This document shows, piece by piece, positions 18,118 to 26,256 of a stretch of DNA of 64,000 bases. This DNA comes from an uncultured Pelagibacteraceae bacterium. GTDB lineage: Bacteria > Pseudomonadota > Alphaproteobacteria > Pelagibacterales > Pelagibacteraceae. The DNA is taken from NCBI GenBank assembly GCA_902612575.1, contig CACMDZ010000003.1, positions 54,610 to 118,609 of the forward strand, given 5' to 3'. Each line of letters starts with the position of its first letter. Position 1 is the stretch's first letter. The translations under genes and the position numbers were made by a program. Under the pieces are notes generated by a model that was not told the origin of the DNA, did not search any database, and saw nothing but the letters and a program-made list of their open reading frames with translations.

Positions 18118-18150
18118 AAAAGTGCCTACGAATGATACATAGGCACTTTT
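18118..18150 (-). terminator. Strong intercistronic hairpin between fbpA and fbpB
   Basis: A perfect 11-bp stem AAAAGTGCCTA/TAGGCACTTTT (18118-18128 with 18140-18150) has an 11-nt loop. The minus-strand transcript ends the stem with TTTT. It probably acts as a partial terminator or RNA-stabilising element after fbpA, giving more binding protein than permease. Confidence 0.7.
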
Positions 18151-18162
18151 ATTAAGAAAAGG

Positions 18163-18333
18163 TCAGACATTGAATACTTTTAGAATGTGCGGAAAATCTT
18201 TAGTATTTATCTCTGAGAACTTTCTTTTATTTATTCTATTGTTAATTTTTTTACACTCCTCAGCACATGGGACACATGGCTTGGCTGATTTATTGTAATT
18301 AACATCAGATATAAATTTTTTTTTATTCGTCAA
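18163..18333 (-). CDS. Possible small Cys-containing protein downstream of fbpA (56 aa)
   Basis: The frame runs from the end of fbpA to just before the hairpin. The track start (18345) is a TTG inside fbpA. A second TTG at 18333, right after the fbpA stop, has GGAAG in front of it, so I prefer that. The product has SAKPCVPCAEECKK, a CxxCxxxC cluster that could bind metal, followed by a basic stretch. No domain is recognised. Position in an iron operon and coupling to fbpA argue for a real gene. The non-ATG start and short length argue against. Confidence 0.35.
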   Translation of the reverse strand: MTNKKKFISDVNYNKSAKPCVPCAEECKKINNRINKRKFSEINTKDFPHILKVFNV

Positions 18334-18335
18334 TG

Positions 18336-19364
18336 TTACTTCCAACCTGCAGCTGTCATTACTTCTAATGCGTCTGCTTGTTTATCTCCATAACTAGCAA
18401 CACTTGTGGTTAAATCTTGTTTAAAATCTAAACCTAAGTTGTTTACTACTAATGGGTTTGGTGACACACCTGAAATCATCGGGAACTCAAAAGTATTATT
18501 AGTGAAATGTTCTTGAGCCTCAGGTGATAATAAATAATCTACAAGTGCAATTGCATTAGCTTTATTTGGAGCACCTTTAACAAGAGCAGCACAACTAATG
18601 TTCATATGTGTTCCTCTATCGTTTTGATTAGGGAAAAATGCTTTTACTTTTTTAGCAGCTGCTTGTTGTTCTGCACCTTTGTTCCCTGATAACATCAAAG
18701 CTAAATAGTATGTGTTTGCAACTGCAATATCTGCTTCTCCTGCTGCAACTGCCATAATCTGAGCTCTATCATTACCTTTTGGATCTCTAGCCATGTTAGC
18801 AACAACACCTTTTGCCCACTCTCCAGCAGCTTTTTTCCCATTATTTTTTACTAATGATGCTACTAAAGATTTGTTGTAAATATTGCTAGATGCTCTTATT
18901 GCAATTCTACCTTTCCATTTAGGATCCGCCAGACTTTCATAAGTTAATCCAGATAATTCGGCACCACTAACTCTTTCTGGAGCGTAATAGACTATTCTAG
19001 CTCTCTTAGCTACACCAACCCAGTGAGTTGTTCTAAAGTTTTTTGGAACTGAAGATTTGATAGTTGGCGAAACAAGTCCTGCTTGCGTCATACCTTTAGC
19101 TTTAAAAGCACCACATCTTCCAGCATCTGCTGTTATGTAAAGATCGGCAGCTGAGTCTGCTCCTTCTTCGATCATTCTTTTTTCTAAAGCTCCAGCTTTA
19201 CCATTAATTAAATTTACTTTAATTCCAGTTGCTGCAGTAAATTTACTATAAAGTTCTGCGTCAGCTTTATAGTGTCTAGCATTGAATATATTCACCTCAT
19301 TTGCTATCGCAAAAGTAGAAACAAATAAGGATAATATTAATGCTGAAATTGATATTTTTTTCAT
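18336..19364 (-). CDS. fbpA: Ferric iron ABC transporter periplasmic binding protein (FbpA-like)
   Basis: The 342-aa protein has a signal peptide (MKKISISALILSLFVSTFAIA) and then NEVNIFNARHYKADAELYSK, the usual start of FbpA/FutA-type class 1 binding proteins. AVANTYYLALM near residue 215 supplies the paired tyrosines that coordinate Fe(III). GTHMNISCAALVKGA is also family-typical. Tandem Fur-like boxes and a good promoter lie directly upstream. It heads an iron-uptake operon. Alternative metals are less likely given the double Tyr and Fur sites. Confidence 0.94.
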   Translation of the reverse strand: MKKISISALILSLFVSTFAIANEVNIFNARHYKADAELYSKFTAATGIKVNLINGKAGALEKRMIEEGADSAADLYITADAGRCGAFKAKGMTQAGLVSPTIKSSVPKNFRTTHWVGVAKRARIVYYAPERVSGAELSGLTYESLADPKWKGRIAIRASSNIYNKSLVASLVKNNGKKAAGEWAKGVVANMARDPKGNDRAQIMAVAAGEADIAVANTYYLALMLSGNKGAEQQAAAKKVKAFFPNQNDRGTHMNISCAALVKGAPNKANAIALVDYLLSPEAQEHFTNNTFEFPMISGVSPNPLVVNNLGLDFKQDLTTSVASYGDKQADALEVMTAAGWK

Positions 19365-19392
19365 TAATCTCTCTATGTTAATTGTTTATGTA

Positions 19393-19421
19393 TTTATAAT
19401 GATTTTGAGAACTATTCTCAA
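19393..19421 (-). promoter_or_regulatory. Candidate fbpA promoter
   Basis: On the minus strand, TTGAGA (19421-19416) and TATAAA (19398-19393) are 17 bp apart, 29 bp upstream of the fbpA ATG. The -35 lies inside the first Fur-like box, a classical arrangement for repression. Confidence 0.6.
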
Positions 19422-19441
19422 TGAGAATGATTATCAATCTC
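19406..19441. promoter_or_regulatory. Two tandem Fur-like boxes upstream of fbpA
   Basis: TGAGAACTATTCTCA (19406-19420) and TGAGAATGATTATCA (19422-19436) are both 7-1-7 inverted repeats close to the Fur site TGATAAT-N-ATTATCA, one base apart. The longer 19-mer GAGAATGATTATCAATCTC (19423-19441) matches the classic 19-bp Fur box at about 16 positions. They cover the fbpA -35 element, implying iron-dependent repression by a Fur-family regulator. Confidence 0.75.
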
Positions 19442-19481
19442 AATAGTGTCGCACTTATGATTTATGTGATTTTCTGGGTTT

Positions 19482-20372
19482 TTAAGACTTAAACTCAGAA
19501 ATTTTACTATATAGAAAGTTTCTAAAAGTTGTAACTCTGGCAACATTTTTAAGAGATTCTGGAAAAACGAAATGAGCTTCAGTAATTGGGCCTTCAACGT
19601 TAGGTAAAACTTTAATTACATTTCTTGATAATGATACTAAATAATCAGGTAAAGCAGCAAGTCCTACTCCACTTTCAACTGCCAGTAACAAACCCATAAC
19701 ACTGTTTACCTTCATTACAGTTTTTCTTTTTTTATTATCTTTCACTCCTAATTTTAGTGCCCAGTCAGGATTAAAAACAGGAGAAGGTGCTCCTCTTCCA
19801 AATGATATAAATTTGTGCTTACTTAAATCATTTATTGTTTTTGGTATTCCATATTTTTCTAAATATTTAGTAGACCCATAAATGTGGTAATTAATATCCA
19901 TCAATTTTCTTTGAATATAATTTAATTGTTTAGGTCTTCTCATAAAAATACCAATATCGGCTTGTCTAGTACTTAAATCCAATTCTTTATCATCAAAAAT
20001 TAATTCTATTTCAATTTCTGGATTTAATTGCATAAATTCTTGAATCCTTGGTGTTAACCAGTGGGTACCAAAACTTCTTACAGTAGTAATAGTCAATTTT
20101 CCTGTTGGCTTATGTTTTTGGTCCCCCAATGTTGTTTCAACCTCTTTAAGTTTACTTATTACCTCATGAGCTGTTTTGTAAACGTACTCTCCATTTTCAG
20201 TTAACGTTAAGCCTCTAGCATGTCTTTCAAATAATTTTACTTTTAAATCTTCCTCTAATGACTGAATTTGTCTGCTTATAGCAGACTGACTTAGATTAAG
20301 TATAACTGTAGCACTGGTAAAGCTACCTGCTTCGGCTACTGCATGAAAAATTTTTAATTTATCCCAATCCAT
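19482..20372 (-). CDS. LysR family transcriptional regulator
   Basis: The 296-aa protein has an N-terminal winged helix (LKIFHAVAEAGSFTSATVILNLSQSAISRQIQSLEE, quoted in part as family hallmark SQSAISRQI) and a C-terminal periplasmic-binding-like effector domain from about residue 90. LysR proteins often control a neighbouring or divergent gene. Here the ATG shares a base with the acuI stop, so it is the third gene of a folE-acuI-lysR run. An acuI-related effector such as acrylate or propionate is an inference from context only. Confidence 0.92.
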   Translation of the reverse strand: MDWDKLKIFHAVAEAGSFTSATVILNLSQSAISRQIQSLEEDLKVKLFERHARGLTLTENGEYVYKTAHEVISKLKEVETTLGDQKHKPTGKLTITTVRSFGTHWLTPRIQEFMQLNPEIEIELIFDDKELDLSTRQADIGIFMRRPKQLNYIQRKLMDINYHIYGSTKYLEKYGIPKTINDLSKHKFISFGRGAPSPVFNPDWALKLGVKDNKKRKTVMKVNSVMGLLLAVESGVGLAALPDYLVSLSRNVIKVLPNVEGPITEAHFVFPESLKNVARVTTFRNFLYSKISEFKS

Positions 20373-21373
20373 TATTTATTTACATCAACTAATATTCTAT
20401 TTTTTAATTTTCCTTCTAACATTTCAGGAAAAACATTTAAAAGTTCATTCAAACCCACAGTTTTAATTGATTTTTCCAAAATATTGAAATCTACATATTT
20501 GGGAACTTCACCCCAAACAAACTCTTTTCTTTTATTACTAATATTTACAGAGTCGATGCCCCATAATTTTACTGCTCTTAGGAAAAAAGGCACAACAGAA
20601 GTATTTAATTTATTGCTACTTGCATTACCACAAATTGCTACTATTCCTTTTAATCTAGTTTGAGAAATTGCATTAGCTAAAATATTTCCACCAACAGTGT
20701 CTACAACACCATCCCAAGTACCTTTTCCAATCAAACCAGCTTCACCCTCAAATTCTTTACGATCTATAACGTTTTTCGCACCTAATTCCCTCAAATATTC
20801 TGCTTTATCTGGTTTACCTGTCAATGCAGTTACATTACAACCCATTTTAGATAATACCATTACTGCAACCATTCCAACACCCCCAGTAGATCCAGTTACA
20901 AGTACATCGTTAACTTTGCTTTGTAAAAATAACTCTTCTTTAGCTTTAACTGCAAAGGCACATAGCATTGCTGTTAAGCCAGCAGTACCCATCATCATTG
21001 CATGTTTGCTATTTAGATTTGATGGTCTTTTTATTAGATGTTCTGCTTTCACTCTTGCGTATTGTGAAAATCCACCATGAAATAATTCACCGACTCTACA
21101 ACCAGTAAGAATTACTTCATCTCCTACTTTAAATTCATCTGATTTACTCTCGCTAACTGATCCAGAAAAATCAATCCCAGGAATTCTTGGAAACTCTTTA
21201 ACTAACTTTGCACCATTTTTTAAAATTAAAGCATCTTTATAATTTAAATCAGAGTAATCGACTTTTACTAAGACATCACCGTCTTTTAGAAAATCTAAAT
21301 TTAAATCACTAACTGCTCTAGTGAACTTTTCTCCCTCTTGGTTAATAACCAAGGCTTTAAAAGTATCAGGCAT
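20372..21373 (-). CDS. acuI: Acrylyl-CoA reductase-like (AcuI/YhdH family) NADPH oxidoreductase
   Basis: The 333-aa medium-chain dehydrogenase lacks the zinc ligands of alcohol dehydrogenases. It has PRIPGIDFSGSV near residue 65, VTGSTGGVGMVAVMVLSKMG (NADPH-binding GxxGGVG) near 155, and a YSDLNYKDALIL segment near 45. These are hallmarks of YhdH/AcuI, which reduces acrylyl-CoA to propionyl-CoA. In marine bacteria this step detoxifies acrylate made from DMSP. A DddP-like gene in this same window makes that role plausible. The family also includes less defined quinone-oxidoreductase-like members. Confidence 0.85.
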   Translation of the reverse strand: MPDTFKALVINQEGEKFTRAVSDLNLDFLKDGDVLVKVDYSDLNYKDALILKNGAKLVKEFPRIPGIDFSGSVSESKSDEFKVGDEVILTGCRVGELFHGGFSQYARVKAEHLIKRPSNLNSKHAMMMGTAGLTAMLCAFAVKAKEELFLQSKVNDVLVTGSTGGVGMVAVMVLSKMGCNVTALTGKPDKAEYLRELGAKNVIDRKEFEGEAGLIGKGTWDGVVDTVGGNILANAISQTRLKGIVAICGNASSNKLNTSVVPFFLRAVKLWGIDSVNISNKRKEFVWGEVPKYVDFNILEKSIKTVGLNELLNVFPEMLEGKLKNRILVDVNK

Positions 21374-21387
21374 TTTTTAATTAAACT

Positions 21388-21990
21388 CTATTTTGCTATA
21401 AATCTCAAATATCTATTTTGATAGCTAAGATCATCTTTAAATTGACCTAGATAAAAATTAGTGACTGTTGTTGCTTGTTCTTTTTTTATACCTCTCATAG
21501 TCATACACTGATGAGTTGAATCTATTGTAACAGCAACACCTTTGGCATCTAAAGACTCCATCAATGTATTTGCAATTTGAACTGTTAATCTTTCTTGAGT
21601 TTGAAGTCTTTTAGAAAAAACTTCAACAACTCTTGCAATTTTACTCAAACCAACGACTCTTTCATTTGGAATATAGGCAACGTGAGCAATGCCAATTATT
21701 GGAGCCATATGATGTTCACAATGACTTTGAACAGATATATTTTTTTGAACTACCATATCACTATATCCTTCTACATCTCCAAATGTTTTGCTTAAGATTT
21801 CTTTTGGATCTTCTTGGTAGCCTTTAAAATATTCTTTAAACGCTTTTGTTACTCTTTTAGGAGTTTCTAGTAAACCCTCTCTAGTAGGGTCCTCTCCTAT
21901 CCATCTTAAAATTTTAATAAATGCCTCTCTAGCCTCCTCATCGGAAACGCTTTCTGGTTTTTTGTTATTTTCGTTTTTTACTAATTTCAT
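21388..21990 (-). CDS. folE: GTP cyclohydrolase I
   Basis: The 200-aa protein has SHCEHHMAPIIGIAHVAYIP near residue 105, containing Cys and His zinc ligands, then VVGLSKIARVVEVFSKRLQTQERLT, and Cys again in STHQCMTMRGIKK. It makes dihydroneopterin triphosphate, the first step to tetrahydrofolate. A THF supply matters for the many THF-using demethylases in this window. It is 14 bp upstream of acuI on the same strand. Length and motifs are canonical. Confidence 0.97.
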   Translation of the reverse strand: MKLVKNENNKKPESVSDEEAREAFIKILRWIGEDPTREGLLETPKRVTKAFKEYFKGYQEDPKEILSKTFGDVEGYSDMVVQKNISVQSHCEHHMAPIIGIAHVAYIPNERVVGLSKIARVVEVFSKRLQTQERLTVQIANTLMESLDAKGVAVTIDSTHQCMTMRGIKKEQATTVTNFYLGQFKDDLSYQNRYLRFIAK

Positions 21991-22070
21991 GAAGGGTTTT
22001 TATATATATAAATCGTCAAATTTAAAATATTTAATATATTCCTTAATATGCTAGATAATGCGGATTATAT

Positions 22071-22538
22071 ATGTTTAAAAAAAGAGAAAATGTCGCTGAT
22101 ATAGAGGAAGGTAACCTATTATCGCCAAAATTTGATAATGACGGTTTAATTCCTGTGATTACTACATGCAGTAAAACTAAAGAAATTCTAATGCATGGAT
22201 ATATGAATGTTGAAGCATTAAAATTGACTATTGAAACAAAAGAAGCTCATTACTGGAGTAGATCTAGAAAAGCAATTTGGCATAAAGGAAAAACAAGTGG
22301 ATTTACTCAAAAAGTAAAAGAAATAAGAATTGATGACGATCAAGATGCGGTATGGATAACTGTTGATATTGGTGATGGAGCTAGTTGCCATGTTGGCTAT
22401 AGATCTTGCTTCTATAGATCGGTTCCAATGGGAAAAATTGAGAATGGTCGAAAAGTCGAAATGAAATTTGAAGAAGAAAATAAAAAATTTGATCCAGAGG
22501 TTGTTTATAAAGGACAACCAAATCCTACCAAAATTTAA
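22071..22538 (+). CDS. hisI: Phosphoribosyl-AMP cyclohydrolase
   Basis: The 155-aa enzyme opens the purine ring of PR-AMP in histidine synthesis. Motifs are MHGYMNVEALKLTIETKEAHYWSRSR (quoted in part), WHKGKTSGFTQ, and GASCHVGYRSCFYR, with the zinc Cys residues. No HisE domain is fused. It is divergent from folE and shares one base with the DUF2237 gene (TAATG), so the two form an operon. A standalone hisI is common in alphaproteobacteria. Confidence 0.95.
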   Translation: MFKKRENVADIEEGNLLSPKFDNDGLIPVITTCSKTKEILMHGYMNVEALKLTIETKEAHYWSRSRKAIWHKGKTSGFTQKVKEIRIDDDQDAVWITVDIGDGASCHVGYRSCFYRSVPMGKIENGRKVEMKFEEENKKFDPEVVYKGQPNPTKI

Positions 22539-22912
22539 TGAGTGAAATTCAAAAAAATGTTCTTGGAGAAGATCTAGAAGAATGTTCAAAAAATCCTTTA
22601 ACCGGTTGGTTTAGAGATGGTTGTTGCAATACAGATGAAAATGATCATGGGTTACATACAGTTTGTGTAAAAGTTAATGATGAATTTTTACAATGGTGTA
22701 AAGAAGCTGGTAATGATTTAATCACACCTCACCCTGAGTTTGGTTTTCCTGGACTTAAAGATGGTGATAACTGGTGTGTATGTGCAGGTTGGGTTGCTAG
22801 AGCCTTAGAAGCAGGAATTGGATGTTCTATTTATCTAAAAAAAACTCATATGAATACTTTAAAACTTGTACCAATTGAAACTTTAAAAAAGTTTGCAATA
22901 GATCTTTCCTAA
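22538..22912 (+). CDS. DUF2237 family protein
   Basis: The 124-aa protein matches DUF2237 in length and motifs: NVLGEDLEECSKNPLTGWFRDGCCNT, HTVCVKV, DLITPHPEFGFPGLKDGDNWCVCAGWVARAL (quoted in part). Several conserved Cys (GCC, WCVC) suggest metal or redox use, but no function is established. It is translationally coupled to hisI and abuts the stop of the convergent ETF-QO gene with no intervening base. Confidence 0.88.
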   Translation: MSEIQKNVLGEDLEECSKNPLTGWFRDGCCNTDENDHGLHTVCVKVNDEFLQWCKEAGNDLITPHPEFGFPGLKDGDNWCVCAGWVARALEAGIGCSIYLKKTHMNTLKLVPIETLKKFAIDLS

Positions 22913-24532
22913 TCACATATTTCCATACTTAGGTCCGCCGCCACCTTCTGGAGTAACCCATGTAATATTTTGTGATGGCTCTTTTATATCGCAAGTTTTG
23001 CAATGAATACAGTTTTGAGAATTTATAACAAACTTTTCAACTTCATTTTCTTTCTGTATTTCATAAACACCAACAGGACAATATCTTTGAGCAGGCTCAT
23101 CATATTTTCCTAAGGTATATTTAATTGGCAAATCTTTATCTTTAAGTTGAAGATGAACAGGTTGATTATCAGTATGGTTTGTTCCAGTTAAGTAAACTGA
23201 ACTAGTTTTATCAAATGTAATCACATTATCTGGTTTTGGATACTCTATTTTAGGCATTTCATTAGCGGGCTTCAATGTTTCGTGATCAGCATGTTTATGT
23301 TTGAGGGTAAAAGGTAATTTTCCTTTAAATAAAATTTGATCAATTCCTGTAAATATTATTCCTAAAATTAAACCCCAACTAAAACTTGGTTTAACATTTC
23401 TAGCTTCATACAATTCTTTAAAAACCCAACTATTTTTAAATTTTTCCTCATAAACAGATAATTCTTTGTTTAAATTTAAATGATCTATGATAGTTTCAGC
23501 TGCAATCATCCCGCTCTTCATTGCCGTGTGAGAACCCTTTATTTTTGGCATATTTAAAGTACCAGCATCACAACCAACCAATAATGCACCTGGCATAAAC
23601 ATTTTAGGCAAACTTTGAAAACCACCTTCTATAAGTGCTCTTGCTCCATAGGATATTCTTTTACCACCTTCCAACATTGATTTGATTGTAGGATGAGTTT
23701 TAAATCTTTGAAATTCATCAAAAGGAGATAGATGAGGATTTTTATAATCAAGCCCTATGACATAACCTAAAAAAATCTGTTTATTTTCAGCATGATAAAC
23801 AAAGCTTCCTCCATAAGTATTATTATCTAAAGGCCAGCCCGCTGTATGCATTACTAAACCTTCTTCATGTTTTTCCTCTTTTAATTCCCAAATTTCTTTG
23901 AAACCAATTCCATATTGTTGTGGATCTTTTCCTTTATCTAATTCAAATTTTTTGATTAATTCTTTTCCTAAATGACCCCTGCAACCTTCAGCGAAAACTG
24001 TTACCTTTCCATGGAGCTCCATTCCAGGTTCATAGCTATCTTTTTTATTTCCATCTTTATCTAAACCCATATCTTGAGTTACAATACCTTTCACAGAACC
24101 ATCTTCATTATATAAAACCTCACTTGCAGGAAACCCTGGAAATATTTCAACACCTAAATTTTCAGCTTGCTCTGCTAACCATCTACATAAATTAGCAAGA
24201 CTAATTATATAGTTATTGTGATTTTGTTGAACTTTAGGCAATAACCAAGTTGGCCAACTAATTTTTTTAGTCTTTCCTAAAAATAAAAATTTTTCTTTAG
24301 TAACTTTTGTTTTAATTGGTGCATTAAGATCTTTCCAATTAGGCAATAGTTCATCTAAAGCTCGTGTTTCAAACACGTTCCCTGATAAAATATGTGCACC
24401 TATTTCAGATGCTTTTTCTAACAGGCAGACATTAATATCTGGATTTAACTGCTTTAATTTAATTGCAGTTGAAAGTCCTGATGGTCCGCCACCTACGATT
24501 ACTACATCGTATTCCATCACTTCTCTGGACAT
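22913..24532 (-). CDS. Electron transfer flavoprotein-ubiquinone oxidoreductase
   Basis: The 539-aa protein has an N-terminal FAD fold (YDVVIVGGGPSGLSTAIKL) and GSHTAMKSGMIAAETI near residue 340. The C-terminal 4Fe-4S site has CPVGVYE followed by CIHCKTCDIKEP. It passes electrons from reduced ETF to ubiquinone at the inner membrane. It lies directly after etfA and etfB and an FAD/GcvT dehydrogenase, so the operon contains the whole path from N-methyl substrate to quinone. Length is typical. Confidence 0.96.
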   Translation of the reverse strand: MSREVMEYDVVIVGGGPSGLSTAIKLKQLNPDINVCLLEKASEIGAHILSGNVFETRALDELLPNWKDLNAPIKTKVTKEKFLFLGKTKKISWPTWLLPKVQQNHNNYIISLANLCRWLAEQAENLGVEIFPGFPASEVLYNEDGSVKGIVTQDMGLDKDGNKKDSYEPGMELHGKVTVFAEGCRGHLGKELIKKFELDKGKDPQQYGIGFKEIWELKEEKHEEGLVMHTAGWPLDNNTYGGSFVYHAENKQIFLGYVIGLDYKNPHLSPFDEFQRFKTHPTIKSMLEGGKRISYGARALIEGGFQSLPKMFMPGALLVGCDAGTLNMPKIKGSHTAMKSGMIAAETIIDHLNLNKELSVYEEKFKNSWVFKELYEARNVKPSFSWGLILGIIFTGIDQILFKGKLPFTLKHKHADHETLKPANEMPKIEYPKPDNVITFDKTSSVYLTGTNHTDNQPVHLQLKDKDLPIKYTLGKYDEPAQRYCPVGVYEIQKENEVEKFVINSQNCIHCKTCDIKEPSQNITWVTPEGGGGPKYGNM

Positions 24533-24553
24533 GTTAATTTTTTACAGTATTTG

Positions 24554-25507
24554 TTATTTTTGTATAGTGTTTAATTTGTTCAACTCCTCTAAGAATTGAG
24601 GAAGTGCTTCGAATAAATCAGCTTCTAGGCCGTAGTCTGCGACACTAAAAATTGGTGCCTCACCGTCTTTATTTATAGCCACGATAACTTTACTTTCTTT
24701 CATGCCAGCTAAATGCTGGATGGCCCCAGAGATTCCAACTGCTATATATAAGTCTGGAACTACTACTTTACCTGTTTGTCCAACCTGATGTTCGTTTGTA
24801 ATATAACCTGCATCAACCGCTGCTCTTGATGCCCCTATTGCAGCATTTAATTTGTCTGCAACATCAGTTATTAATTTGAAATTCTCACCACTTTGCAACC
24901 CTCTTCCTCCAGAAATAACAATTCTAGCTGTTCCTAATTCAGGTCTATCTGATTTAATTTCCTCTCTGTTTACAAATTTTGTTTTTTCAGTTTTATCTGC
25001 TGCATCCACTTTCTCAATTTCTGCTGACCCACCTGTGGTTTCAGCCGCCTCAAATGATGTTGGTCTTATTGTTATACACTTTTTATCGTCATTACTTTTG
25101 ACAGTAGCAAATGCATTACCAGCATAAATTGGTCTTAGGAATGTATCTGGAGCAATTACTTTTATTATATCACTCACTTGAGAAATATCTAATAATGCAG
25201 CAATTCTAGGCATTAGATTTTTTCCAAAGGTATTTGCTGAACAGACTATATGAGAATATTTATCAACATGTTTTAAAATTGCTGAAGTATAATTTTCAGC
25301 AATATAATTTTCATAAATTTCATTGTCCATATGAAGTACTTTTTTTACCAAAGGTACCTCAGATAAGGATTTTGCAACGTCATCTGCATTATGACCAATC
25401 AATAAAACATGTAGGTCTTGATCTATTTGAGATGCAGCTGTAATTGCGTTTAAAGTAAATGATTTGACTTCTTTATTGTTATGCTCTGCTATCAATAAAA
25501 CTGACAT
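24554..25507 (-). CDS. etfA: Electron transfer flavoprotein alpha subunit
   Basis: The 317-aa protein has the ETF-alpha FAD domain in its C-terminal half: [16 protein letters not shown] near residue 195, [40 protein letters not shown] (quoted in part) and [12 protein letters not shown]. With EtfB it accepts electrons from flavin dehydrogenases. It shares one base with etfB upstream and is followed 21 bp later by ETF-QO. Confidence 0.97.
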   Translation of the reverse strand: MSVLLIAEHNNKEVKSFTLNAITAASQIDQDLHVLLIGHNADDVAKSLSEVPLVKKVLHMDNEIYENYIAENYTSAILKHVDKYSHIVCSANTFGKNLMPRIAALLDISQVSDIIKVIAPDTFLRPIYAGNAFATVKSNDDKKCITIRPTSFEAAETTGGSAEIEKVDAADKTEKTKFVNREEIKSDRPELGTARIVISGGRGLQSGENFKLITDVADKLNAAIGASRAAVDAGYITNEHQVGQTGKVVVPDLYIAVGISGAIQHLAGMKESKVIVAINKDGEAPIFSVADYGLEADLFEALPQFLEELNKLNTIQK

Positions 25508-26256
25508 TATATTACCTTAGCCTCATTTTTTAATTTTTGCACCAACTCCTCAACACTAGCAACCTTTATACCTGCTTTTCTTTTTGGCGGTTCCTCAATT
25601 TTAATATGTTCTATTCTAGGGTTAGTATCAACTCCTAGATCTGACGCATTAATTTGTTCAATAGGTTTTTTCTTTGCTTTCATAATATTTGGTAGTGATG
25701 CATATCTTGGTTCATTTAGTCTTAAGTCACATGTCACTATTGCAGGTGTATTAACTTCAATAGTTTCTAGACCCTCATCGACTTCTCTAGTTACTTCTAA
25801 TGAATTTTCTTTAACCTCAATTTTTGAAGCAAAAGTAGCTTGAGGCCAGTTTAAATGTGCAGCCAACATTTGACCAGTTTGGTTGCAATCATCGTCAATT
25901 GCTTGTTTACCCATGAAAACTAAATCCGGATTTTCTTTTTCAACAATTTTTTTAAGAATTTTAGAAACAGCAAGAGGTTCTAGTATACTATCCACTTTTA
26001 CATGAATACCTCTATCCGCTCCAACTGCTAGTGCTTTTCTAACAGTCTCTTGGGCTTTTTCTTCTCCAACTGTTACAGCTATTATTTCTGAAGCTTTTCC
26101 AGCCTCTTTAATTTTAACAGCTTCCTCAATTGCATTATCATCTGGTGGATTAGTTGACATTTTAACATTGTCTGTCACAACGCCACTGCCATCCTCTTTT
26201 ACTCTTATTTGGACGTTATAATCAATTACCCTTTTTACAGCGACTAAAATTTTCAT
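25507..26256 (-). CDS. etfB: Electron transfer flavoprotein beta subunit
   Basis: The 249-aa protein begins [20 protein letters not shown], the typical EtfB start. It includes [35 protein letters not shown], and [10 protein letters not shown]-like recognition residues ([15 protein letters not shown]). It binds AMP and forms the dehydrogenase-docking loop. It is coupled at both ends by single-base overlaps: the start with the dehydrogenase stop, the stop with etfA. That argues for co-expression with a dedicated dehydrogenase. Confidence 0.97.
   Translation of the reverse strand: MKILVAVKRVIDYNVQIRVKEDGSGVVTDNVKMSTNPPDDNAIEEAVKIKEAGKASEIIAVTVGEEKAQETVRKALAVGADRGIHVKVDSILEPLAVSKILKKIVEKENPDLVFMGKQAIDDDCNQTGQMLAAHLNWPQATFASKIEVKENSLEVTREVDEGLETIEVNTPAIVTCDLRLNEPRYASLPNIMKAKKKPIEQINASDLGVDTNPRIEHIKIEEPPKRKAGIKVASVEELVQKLKNEAKVI

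Noticed and set aside
20697-21080. 127-aa ORF on the plus strand
   Set aside because: It lies entirely antisense to the acuI-like gene, whose motifs are complete; it is a shadow frame.
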